Below, piece after piece: positions 44,582 through 51,836 of a stretch of DNA of 64,000 nt (its first letter is position 1; every line of letters starts with the position of its first letter). A program made the position numbers and the translations under genes. A model generated the notes under the pieces. It was not told where the DNA came from and did not search any database. It saw nothing but the letters and a program-made list of their open reading frames with translations. Source of the stretch: Streptomyces griseoviridis (GTDB lineage: Bacteria > Actinomycetota > Actinomycetes > Streptomycetales > Streptomycetaceae); the NCBI GenBank assembly GCA_014649155.1, contig BMSM01000005.1:62001-126000 (forward strand), in the 5' to 3' direction.

Positions 44582-45338
44582 ACTACGTCCGGTCGTCCAC
44601 CCCGCGGGGGTCAAGGACCGGCGCAGCGGTGAGCACTGGATGGGACGCCTCTACATGCGCGAGGTGTCCCTGCGGGTCGACCGCTACCTGGTGAACACCA
44701 GGGTCACACCCAACCAGCTCACGTACCTGATGACCGTCTGCGGCGTCCTCGCCGCCCCGGCGCTGCTGGTGCCGGGCATCTGGGGCGCCGTGCTCGGCGT
44801 CGTCGCGGTCCAGCTCTACCTGCTGCTGGACTGCGTCGACGGCGAGGTCGCACGCTGGAAGAAGCAGTACTCCCTCGGCGGCGTCTACCTGGACCGGGTC
44901 GGCGCCTACCTCACCGACGCCGCCGTCCTGGTCGGCCTCGGCCTGCGCGCCGCCGACCTCTGGGGCACCGGCCGGATCGACTGGCTGTGGGCCTTCCTCG
45001 GCACCCTGGCCGCGCTCGGCGCCATCCTGATCAAGGCCGAGACCGACCTGGTCGGCGTCGCCCGTCACCAGAACGGCATGCCGCCGGTCAAGGAGGCCGC
45101 CGCCGAGATGCGCTCCTCCGGCATGGCCCTGGCCCGCCGGGCCGCCGCCATGCTCAAGTTCCACCGCCTCATCCTCGGCATCGAGGCGTCCCTGCTGATC
45201 CTGGTCCTCGCCCTCGTCGACCACGTCCGCGGCGACCTGTTCTTCACCCGCCTCGGCACCGCGGTGCTGGCCGGCATCGCCCTGCTCCAGACCCTGCTGC
45301 ACCTGGTGTCCGTCCTGGCCTCCAGCAGGCTGAAGTGA
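44559..45338 (+). CDS. Second CDP-alcohol phosphotransferase, active-site Asp missing
   Basis: A 259-aa membrane protein with about six helices. The motif is D91-x2-D94-G-x2-A-R-x8-G108-x3-D112-x3-A116, where the fourth Asp, the proposed catalytic base, is replaced by Ala. The other residues and R-to-G spacing equal those of the protein at 40966. It may use a different base, have a specialised acceptor, or be a non-catalytic partner. The preceding GxxDRRSGE-type start (VKDRRSGEHWMGRLYMRE) resembles actinobacterial phosphotransferases. It ends in GTGA overlap with the glycosyltransferase. Confidence 0.85.
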   Translation: MSRPSVAELRPVVHPAGVKDRRSGEHWMGRLYMREVSLRVDRYLVNTRVTPNQLTYLMTVCGVLAAPALLVPGIWGAVLGVVAVQLYLLLDCVDGEVARWKKQYSLGGVYLDRVGAYLTDAAVLVGLGLRAADLWGTGRIDWLWAFLGTLAALGAILIKAETDLVGVARHQNGMPPVKEAAAEMRSSGMALARRAAAMLKFHRLILGIEASLLILVLALVDHVRGDLFFTRLGTAVLAGIALLQTLLHLVSVLASSRLK

Positions 45339-46219
45339 GCCGCCCCGTGAAGGTCGGCGCCGTCATCATCACCATGGGCAACCGGCCCGAGGAGCTGCGC
45401 GCCCTGATCGACTCCGTCGCCAAGCAGGACGGCGACCCGGTCCAGGTCGTGGTCGTCGGCAACGGCTCGCCCGTCCCGGACGTCCCCGACGGCGTGCGCA
45501 CCGTCGAACTGCCGGAGAACCTCGGCATCCCCGGCGGCCGCAACGTCGGCATCGAGGCGTTCGGCCCCGGCGGCCGGGACGTCGACGTCCTGCTGTTCCT
45601 CGACGACGACGGCCTCCTCGCCCGCACCGACACCGCCGAGCTGTGCCGGAAGGCGTTCACCGAGGACCCCCGGCTCGGCATCGTCAGCTTCCGCATCGCC
45701 GACCCGGACACCGGCGAGACCCAGCGCCGGCACGTGCCCCGGCTGCGCGCCGCCGACCCGATGCGCTCCTCCCGGGTCACCACCTTCCTCGGCGGCGCCA
45801 ACGCCGTACGCACAGCGGTTCTCCAGGAGGTCGGCGGCCTGCCGGACGAGTTCTTCTACGCGCACGAGGAGACCGACCTGGCGTGGCGGGCCCTCGACGC
45901 GGGCTGGATGATCGACTACCGGTCCGACATGGTGCTGTACCACCCCACGACCGCCCCCTCCCGGCACGCGGTCTACCACCGCATGGTCGCCCGCAACCGG
46001 GTCTGGCTGGCCCGCCGCAACCTGCCCGCCCCCCTGGTCCCGGTCTACCTCGGCGTCTGGCTGCTGCTCACGCTCGCCCGGCGCCCCTCGCGCCCCGCGC
46101 TGAAGGCGTGGTTCGGCGGGTTCCGGGAGGGCTGGGCCACCCCCTGCGGTCCCCGCCGGCCCATGAAGTGGCGTACGGTGTGGCGGCTGACCCGGCTGGG
46201 CCGGCCTCCCGTCATCTGA
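45335..46219 (+). CDS. Family 2 glycosyltransferase
   Basis: A 294-aa GT-A enzyme. Motifs are VGAVIITMGNRPEELRALIDSV, the metal-binding LLFLDDDG, FLGGANAVRTAVLQEVGGLPDEFF and the HEETDLAWRALDAG base region, with a basic, hydrophobic C-terminus that could anchor it to the membrane. It resembles WbbL/GlfT-like inverting rhamnosyl- or galactosyltransferases. It probably adds a sugar to the lipid or polymer made by the cluster. GTG 45335 overlaps the previous stop. Confidence 0.88.
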   Translation: MSRPVKVGAVIITMGNRPEELRALIDSVAKQDGDPVQVVVVGNGSPVPDVPDGVRTVELPENLGIPGGRNVGIEAFGPGGRDVDVLLFLDDDGLLARTDTAELCRKAFTEDPRLGIVSFRIADPDTGETQRRHVPRLRAADPMRSSRVTTFLGGANAVRTAVLQEVGGLPDEFFYAHEETDLAWRALDAGWMIDYRSDMVLYHPTTAPSRHAVYHRMVARNRVWLARRNLPAPLVPVYLGVWLLLTLARRPSRPALKAWFGGFREGWATPCGPRRPMKWRTVWRLTRLGRPPVI

Positions 46220-46320
46220 GAAGCTCGAACCCCGGCACACCGGGCGGTCCGGCACCCGGGCCGCCCGGTCGCGCGAGGCCGGTACCGGCCGCGCATCTTC
46301 GAAGACGAAAGTTTCCACTA

Positions 46321-47256
46321 GTGAGTGAGACAACGCACGACGGCACGGTCGCCACGACCAGGCCCGTGTCACCCGACGACGGCCTCACGGCGGCCCAGCT
46401 CGCCGACAAGTACGGCCTGTCCGTGAGCGGCGCCCGGCCCTCACTCGTCGAGTACGTCCGCCAGCTCTGGGACCGGCGGCACTTCATCCTCGCCTTCTCA
46501 CGAGCCAAGCTGACCGCGCAGTACAGCCAGGCCAAACTGGGCCAGCTCTGGCAGGTGGCCACCCCGCTGCTGAACGCGGCGGTCTACTTCTTCATCTTCG
46601 GCCTGCTGCTCGGCGCCCGCCGGGGCATCCCGCACGACATCTACGTCCCGTTCCTGGTGACCGGCGTCTTCGTCTTCACCTTCACCCAGTCCTCGGTGCT
46701 CGCGGGCGTCCGCGCCATCTCCGGCAACCTGGGCCTGGTCCGCGCGCTGCACTTCCCCCGGGCCTCACTGCCCGTCTCCTTCGCGCTCCAGCAGCTCCAG
46801 CAGCTGCTGTTCTCGATGATCGTGCTGGTCGTCATCATGATCGGTTTCGGCAGCTACCCCCGGCTCGCCTGGCTGCTCGTGGTGCCGGCGCTGCTGCTCC
46901 AGTTCGTCTTCAACACCGGCCTCGCGCTGATCTTCGCGAGGATGGGCAGCAAGACCCCCGACCTGGCCCAGCTGATGCCGTTCGTCATGCGTACCTGGAT
47001 GTACGCGTCCGGCGTGATGTTCTCCATCCCGGCGATGCTCGCCGACAAGGACGTCCCCGGCTGGCTCACCGACATCCTCCAGTGGAACCCGGCCGCGATC
47101 TACATGGACCTGATCCGCTTCGCGCTGATCGACGGCTACGGCTCCTCCTACCTGCCCCCGCACGTCTGGGCCTTCGCCCTGGGCTGGGCGGTCCTGGCCG
47201 GGGTGGTCGGCTTCGTCTACTTCTGGAAGGCCGAGGAGAGGTACGGCCGTGGCTGA
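46321..47256 (+). CDS. ABC-2 type polysaccharide/teichoic-acid exporter permease
   Basis: A 311-aa membrane protein. After a charged 50-residue cytoplasmic start come six helices in the Wzm/TagG arrangement: AKLTAQYSQAKLGQLWQVATPLLNAAVYFFIFG, then FVFTFTQSSVLAGVRAISGN and LVRALHFPRASLPVS. The FPR loop is diagnostic of the polysaccharide/teichoic exporter family. GTG 46321, without a strong ribosome-binding site, follows the only real gap (101 bp) in the cluster. It overlaps the ATPase gene by 8 bp. Confidence 0.9.
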   Translation: MSETTHDGTVATTRPVSPDDGLTAAQLADKYGLSVSGARPSLVEYVRQLWDRRHFILAFSRAKLTAQYSQAKLGQLWQVATPLLNAAVYFFIFGLLLGARRGIPHDIYVPFLVTGVFVFTFTQSSVLAGVRAISGNLGLVRALHFPRASLPVSFALQQLQQLLFSMIVLVVIMIGFGSYPRLAWLLVVPALLLQFVFNTGLALIFARMGSKTPDLAQLMPFVMRTWMYASGVMFSIPAMLADKDVPGWLTDILQWNPAAIYMDLIRFALIDGYGSSYLPPHVWAFALGWAVLAGVVGFVYFWKAEERYGRG

Positions 47257-48028
47257 GGCGACCCGGGGCGAGCGGGTCCCCACCGTCATCGCCGACGACC
47301 TGCACATCGTCTACCGCGTCAACGGCGCCCGCAGCGGGAAGGGCAGTGCCACCGCCGCCCTGAGCCGCATACTCAAGCGCGGCGAGGACCGGGGGGTGCG
47401 CAAGGTGCACGCCGTACGGGGTGTCTCCTTCGTCGCCTACCGGGGCGAGGCCATCGGCCTGATCGGCTCCAACGGCTCCGGGAAGTCCACCCTGCTGCGC
47501 GCCATCGCCGGTCTGCTCCCCGCCGAGAGCGGCCGGGTCTACACCGACGGCCAGCCCTCCCTGCTCGGCGTGAACGCGGCGCTGATGAACGACCTGACCG
47601 GCGAGCGCAACGTGATCCTCGGCGGTCTCGCCATGGGCATGTCCCGCGAGCAGATCAAGGAGCGCTACCAGGAGATCGTCGACTTCTCGGGCATCAACGA
47701 GAAGGGCGACTTCATCACCCTGCCCATGCGCACCTACTCCTCCGGCATGGCGGCCCGGCTGCGGTTCTCCATCGCCGCCGCCAAGGACCACGACGTCCTG
47801 ATGATCGACGAGGCCCTGGCCACCGGCGACCGCAAGTTCCAGAAGCGCTCCGAGGCCCGCATCCGCGAGCTGCGCAAGGAGGCCGGCACGGTGTTCCTGG
47901 TCAGCCACAACAACAAGTCCATCCGTGACACCTGCGACCGCGTCCTGTGGCTGGAACGCGGCGAGCTGCGCATGGACGGCCCGACGGACGAGGTGCTCAA
48001 GGAGTACGAGAAGTTCGTCGGCAAGTAA
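47249..48028 (+). CDS. ABC-2 exporter ATPase (Wzt/TagH type)
   Basis: A 259-aa ATPase. Walker A is GSNGSGKST (73-81), the signature is YSSGMAARLRFS and the Walker B segment is VLMIDEALATGD, with the H-loop in LVSHNNKSI. The YSSGM signature is diagnostic of O-antigen and teichoic-acid exporters. It lacks the C-terminal carbohydrate-binding domain found in some Wzt proteins, so the substrate is likely recognised by its lipid or by the permease. It is the last gene of the cluster; a hairpin terminator follows 16 bp later. Confidence 0.92.
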   Translation: MAEATRGERVPTVIADDLHIVYRVNGARSGKGSATAALSRILKRGEDRGVRKVHAVRGVSFVAYRGEAIGLIGSNGSGKSTLLRAIAGLLPAESGRVYTDGQPSLLGVNAALMNDLTGERNVILGGLAMGMSREQIKERYQEIVDFSGINEKGDFITLPMRTYSSGMAARLRFSIAAAKDHDVLMIDEALATGDRKFQKRSEARIRELRKEAGTVFLVSHNNKSIRDTCDRVLWLERGELRMDGPTDEVLKEYEKFVGK

Positions 48029-48043
48029 CCGTACGGACCCGTC

Positions 48044-48074
48044 AGACCCCGTCGGCATCCCTCCGGCGGGGTCT
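48044..48074 (+). terminator. Terminator hairpin after the exporter operon
   Basis: AGACCCCG and CGGGGTCT are exact complements around a 15-nt loop, 16 bp after the ATPase stop. It separates the phospho-alcohol cluster from the hopanoid promoter. Confidence 0.75.
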
Positions 48075-48319
48075 CGCGTCTGCAAAGGAACCGTCAACTC
48101 CGGGCGCGTGGAGGAATCTTGGAATCAATTGGTGTGTTGTTGTGATGTACATACGCCCCCCGCGTAGTTCGATGAGTTGTACAACGTAAGCTGTACCGGT
48201 CCCGAATCGCGGCACATGGGGCGATAATGCCCGGCACCCTCGGTCGGGGCTGTCCGGCGGGCGGCCGGGCGGCGTGTCCGAAATAGTGCGTATTGGGTCG
48301 GCAGTGTAGAACGGGAGAT
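48075..48319 (+). promoter_or_regulatory. Hopanoid operon promoter region
   Basis: A relatively AT-rich stretch (48115-48215) contains GTTGTACAAC (48176-48185), a perfect 10-bp palindrome, flanked by GATGTACAT and CTGTACCGG, i.e. three TGTAC elements. TAAGCT just after the palindrome (48187-48192) could be a -10 box. No gene is seen here. The regulator is unknown. Confidence 0.5.
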
Positions 48320-48394
48320 GTGACGGCAATGGCTATGGAGACTCCCCACCGCCGCGAGGCGTGCGCCGTCCGCGCCCCGGGCGGCCGGCGATGA
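48320..48394 (+). CDS. Possible 24-codon leader ORF coupled to hpnC
   Basis: GTG 48320 (or in-frame ATG 48329 and 48335) with GGGAG nearby opens a frame reading VTAMAMETPHRREACAVR, then APGGRR, and stopping at TGA 48394. That stop overlaps the hpnC start in an ATGA. Codon bias is typical for the genome. The hpnC gene itself has no good ribosome-binding site, so translational coupling would make sense. Alternatively hpnC may start at GTG 48361 in the other frame. Confidence 0.45.
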   Translation: MTAMAMETPHRREACAVRAPGGRR

Positions 48395-49293
48395 CGGGCA
48401 CCGGCACGGCACCGGCCGTCGACCCGGAGCGCGGCACGCTCGACAAGGCCGCCGCGGAGAACTTCCCCGTGGCCCCCTTCTTCCTGCCCCGCGACTGGCG
48501 CGCCGACCTCATGGCCGTCTACGGCTTCGCCCGTCTGGTCGACGACATCGGCGACGGCGACCTGGCCCCCGGCGGCGCCGACGCCCGCCTCCTCGGCGTC
48601 CCCCCGGAGCGCGCCGACGACCGCCTGGCACTGCTCGACGCCTACGAGACCGACCTGCGCCGCGTCTTCGACGGCACCCCGCGCCACCCGATCCTGCGCC
48701 GCCTCCAGCCGACCGTGCGCCGCCGCGCGCTGACGCCCGGCCCCTTCCTGGGACTGATCGCCGCCAACCGCCAGGACCAACTGGTCTCCCGCTACGAGAC
48801 CTACGACGACCTCCTCGCCTACTGCGAGCTGTCGGCCAACCCGGTCGGCCGGCTGGTCCTCGCCGTCACCGGCACCTCGACGCCCGAACGGATCCGCCGC
48901 TCGGACGCGATCTGCACGGCCCTGCAGATCGTCGAGCACCTCCAGGACGTCGCCGAGGACCTGGGCCGGGACCGCGTCTACCTGCCCGCCGAGGACATGA
49001 AACGCTTCCGCGTGCGCGAAGCGGACCTCGCCGCGAAATCCGCTGGCGCATCGGTGCGCGCGCTGATTGCCTACGAAGCACAACGCGCCCGCGACCTCCT
49101 GGATGAGGGCGCCCCCCTGGTGGGTAGCGTCCACGGCAGGCTCAGACTGCTGCTCGCGGGGTTCGTGGCGGGAGGAAGGGCGGCCCTCCGGGCGATCGCC
49201 GCCGCCGAATTCGACGTACTTCCCGGCCCGCCCAAGCCCGGCACGATCCAGTTGTTGCGCGAGGCGGGCGCGACTCTGCGAGGAGAGGGGTGA
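48391..49293 (+). CDS. hpnC: HpnC: hydroxysqualene synthase
   Basis: A 300-aa squalene/phytoene-synthase-fold enzyme that converts presqualene diphosphate to hydroxysqualene in the HpnCDE route. Asp-rich motifs are DDIGD (51-55) and QDVAEDLGRDRVYLP. AENFPVAPFFLPRDWR near the N-terminus is typical of HpnC. Start ATG 48391 is used because the upstream GTG 48361 has no alignment support I can recall; it overlaps the stop of the possible leader ORF. hpnD begins inside its last codons (GTGA). Confidence 0.94.
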   Translation: MTGTGTAPAVDPERGTLDKAAAENFPVAPFFLPRDWRADLMAVYGFARLVDDIGDGDLAPGGADARLLGVPPERADDRLALLDAYETDLRRVFDGTPRHPILRRLQPTVRRRALTPGPFLGLIAANRQDQLVSRYETYDDLLAYCELSANPVGRLVLAVTGTSTPERIRRSDAICTALQIVEHLQDVAEDLGRDRVYLPAEDMKRFRVREADLAAKSAGASVRALIAYEAQRARDLLDEGAPLVGSVHGRLRLLLAGFVAGGRAALRAIAAAEFDVLPGPPKPGTIQLLREAGATLRGEG

Positions 49294-50237
49294 TCCGGAC
49301 GGTGGAGTCAGCATCCGCGTCCGCACCGGTACTCGCCGCCTACAGCTACTGCGAGGCCGTCACCGGACAGCAGGCGCGCAACTTCGCGTACGGCATCAGG
49401 CTGCTGCCCACGCCCAAGCGCCGGGCGATGTCGGCGCTCTACGCGTTCTCCCGGCGCGTCGACGACATCGGCGACGGCGTGCTCCCGGCCGACGTCAAGG
49501 TGGCCCGGCTCGACGACACCCGGGCGCTGCTCGCCCGGATCCGCGCCGGCGAGATCGACGAGGACGACACCGACCCGGTCGCCGTCGCCCTCGCGCACGC
49601 CGCGCGCCGGTTCCCGATCCCGCTCGGCGGACTGGACGAACTCATCGACGGCGTCCAGATGGACCTGCGCGGCGCGACCTACGAGACCTGGGACGACCTG
49701 AAGGTCTACTGCCGGTGCGTGGCCGGCGCCATCGGCCGTCTCTCGCTCGGCGTCTTCGGCACCGAACCGGGCGCCCGCGGCGCCGAACGCGCCGCCGAGT
49801 ACGCCGACACCCTCGGACTCGCCCTCCAGCTCACCAACATCCTGCGGGACGTCCGCGAGGACGCCGAGGACGGGCGGACCTATCTGCCCGCCGACGACCT
49901 CGCCAAGTTCGGCTGCTCGGCCGGTTTCCACGGGCCGACCCCGCCGGAGGGCTCCGACTTCACCGGCCTCGTGCACTTCGAGGTCCGCCGGGCCCGCGCC
50001 CTGTTCGCCGAGGGTTACCGGCTGCTGCCCATGCTCGACCGGCGCAGCGGCGCCTGCGTCGCCGCCATGGCCGGCATCTACCGCCGCCTCCTCGACCGCA
50101 TCGAGCGCGATCCCGAGGCCGTGCTCCGCGGCCGGGTCTCGCTGCCCGGACGCGAGAAGGCCTACGTCGCCGTGCGCGGCCTGTCCGGCCTGGACGCCCG
50201 GCACGTCACGCGCCGGACCGTCAGGAGGCGCGCTTGA
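49290..50237 (+). CDS. hpnD: HpnD: presqualene diphosphate synthase
   Basis: A 315-aa prenyl-condensing enzyme making presqualene diphosphate from two farnesyl diphosphates. Motifs are SYCEAVTGQQARNFAYGIRLLP, RRVDDIGD (first Asp box), QLTNILRDVREDAEDGRTYLP (second Asp box). It is the HpnD type and a paralogue of hpnC. GTG 49290 overlaps the hpnC TGA. Its own TGA overlaps the ATG of a 46-aa gene (TGATG). Confidence 0.95.
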   Translation: MIRTVESASASAPVLAAYSYCEAVTGQQARNFAYGIRLLPTPKRRAMSALYAFSRRVDDIGDGVLPADVKVARLDDTRALLARIRAGEIDEDDTDPVAVALAHAARRFPIPLGGLDELIDGVQMDLRGATYETWDDLKVYCRCVAGAIGRLSLGVFGTEPGARGAERAAEYADTLGLALQLTNILRDVREDAEDGRTYLPADDLAKFGCSAGFHGPTPPEGSDFTGLVHFEVRRARALFAEGYRLLPMLDRRSGACVAAMAGIYRRLLDRIERDPEAVLRGRVSLPGREKAYVAVRGLSGLDARHVTRRTVRRRA

Positions 50238-50377
50238 TGGACGCCACGTCCCGGGGCGACGGGTCCGGAGGGGAACGGCGGGCAACCCTCCGTCGTCCGG
50301 CCGCGTCCCTGACTCCGACGGCGGGCCCGGTGCCGCCCGCCCGTCACGGCCGCCGCGCACGGAAGGGTGCACGATGA
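50237..50377 (+). CDS. 46-aa Arg-rich protein between hpnD and hpnE
   Basis: The frame begins at ATG 50237 inside the hpnD stop (TGATG) and ends at TGA 50377, which overlaps the hpnE ATG (ATGA), so it is translationally coupled on both sides. The product is MDATSRGDGSGGERRATLRR, then PAASLTPTAGPVPPARHGRRARKGAR. It is basic, has no hydrophobic helix and no Cys. From memory it resembles the short streptomycete DUF6380 proteins. Its exact fit between two pathway genes argues that it is expressed. Function unknown. Confidence 0.65.
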   Translation: MDATSRGDGSGGERRATLRRPAASLTPTAGPVPPARHGRRARKGAR

Positions 50378-51780
50378 CCCAGGGCAACGACGTACCGCAC
50401 GGCGGCACGCGCCACACCGTCGTGATCGGGGGCGGGCTCGCCGGCGTGACCGCCGCGCTCTCGCTCGCCGACGCCGGCGTGCGCGTCACCCTCCTGGAGG
50501 GCAGACCCCGCCTGGGCGGGCTCGCCTTCTCCTTCCGGCGCGGCGGACTCACCGTCGACAACGGCCAGCACGTCTACCTGCGCTGCTGCACCGCCTACCG
50601 CTGGTTCCTCGACCGCGTGGAGGGAGCGGCGCTGGCACCGCTGCAGGAACGTCTCGACGTGCCCGTCGTCGACGTCGCCAGACCCGAGGGACGGCGGCTC
50701 GGCCGGATCCGGCGCGACCCGCTGCCGGTGCCGCTGCACCTGGCGCGCAGCCTCGCCACGTATCCGCACCTCTCGCCGGCCGACCGGGCCGGGGCGGTCC
50801 GCGCCGCGCTCGCGCTGGGCCGGCTCGACCTGGCCGATCCGGCTCTGGACGCCCGGGACTTCGGCGGCTGGCTGGCCGCGCACGGCCAGTCCCCGCGGGC
50901 CGTCGAGGCCCTGTGGGACCTGGTCGGGGTGGCCACCCTCAACGCGGTCGCGGGCGACTGCTCCCTGGCGCTCGCCGCGATGGTGTTCAAGACCGGTCTG
51001 CTGTCCGACCCGGGCGCGGCCGACATCGGGTGGGCCCGCGTCCCGCTGGGAGAACTGCACGACCGGCTCGCCCGCAAGGCGCTCGACTCCGCGGGCGTCC
51101 GTACCGAGGTCCGTACACGCGTCACCTCCGTCTCCCCGGACGAGAACGGGCGGTGGAGCGTGCGGGTTCCCGGCGCGACCGTCGACGCCGACGCGGTCGT
51201 CCTCGCCGTACCGCAGCGCGAGGCGCACGGACTGCTGCCCGCCGGGGCGCTCGACGATCCCGGCCGGCTCCTGGAGATCGGCACCGCGCCGATCCTGAAC
51301 ATCCACGTCGTCTACGACCGCAAGGTGCTGAACGCACCGTTCCTCACGGCCCTCGGCACCCCGCTGCAATGGGTCTTCGACCGCACCGACGCCTCCGGCC
51401 TGACGGAAGGCCAGTACCTGGCGGTGTCGCAGTCGGCCGCGCACGACGACATCGAGGAGCCCGTGGCCGCGCTGCGGGAACGCTATCTGCCCGAACTGGA
51501 GCGGCTGCTGCCCCGCGCCCGGGGCGCCGGGGTGAGGGACTTCTTCGTGACCCGGGAGCGCACCGCGACGTTCGCCCCGGCCCCCGGCGTCGGACGGCTC
51601 AGGCCCGGCGCCCGCACCAAGGCACCCGGCCTGTACCTGGCCGGAGCGTGGACCGCCACCGGGTGGCCCGCGACCATGGAGAGTGCGGTCCGCAGCGGTG
51701 TCGGCGCGGCGGGCGCCGTGCTCGGCGCCCTGGGCCGGTCCCGCGCGGTCCTCCCCGACTTCTTCGAGGAGGCGGCGTGA
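50374..51780 (+). CDS. hpnE: HpnE: hydroxysqualene dehydroxylase
   Basis: A 468-aa FAD-dependent amine-oxidase-fold enzyme reducing hydroxysqualene to squalene. The dinucleotide motif is HTVVIGGGLAGVTAALSLADAG, then GGLAFSFRRGGLTVDNGQHVYLRCC (HpnE-type), and the C-terminal FAD motif GLYLAGAWTATGWPATMESAVRSG. It completes HpnC/D/E squalene synthesis, the bacterial alternative to squalene synthase. The start overlaps the 46-aa gene; the prenyl synthase region follows. Confidence 0.95.
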   Translation: MTQGNDVPHGGTRHTVVIGGGLAGVTAALSLADAGVRVTLLEGRPRLGGLAFSFRRGGLTVDNGQHVYLRCCTAYRWFLDRVEGAALAPLQERLDVPVVDVARPEGRRLGRIRRDPLPVPLHLARSLATYPHLSPADRAGAVRAALALGRLDLADPALDARDFGGWLAAHGQSPRAVEALWDLVGVATLNAVAGDCSLALAAMVFKTGLLSDPGAADIGWARVPLGELHDRLARKALDSAGVRTEVRTRVTSVSPDENGRWSVRVPGATVDADAVVLAVPQREAHGLLPAGALDDPGRLLEIGTAPILNIHVVYDRKVLNAPFLTALGTPLQWVFDRTDASGLTEGQYLAVSQSAAHDDIEEPVAALRERYLPELERLLPRARGAGVRDFFVTRERTATFAPAPGVGRLRPGARTKAPGLYLAGAWTATGWPATMESAVRSGVGAAGAVLGALGRSRAVLPDFFEEAA

Positions 51781-51836
51781 GGACCGAGTCGCGTGGCACC
51801 GACCGCACCCCCGGTACCGCAACTGGAGGAGAGACT

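Noticed and set aside
40966..48028. A phosphonate biosynthetic cluster (which often has similar nucleotidyltransferase, CDP-alcohol and alcohol-dehydrogenase genes)
   Set aside because: No PEP mutase or phosphonopyruvate decarboxylase is present in the window, so a phosphonate origin has no support here.
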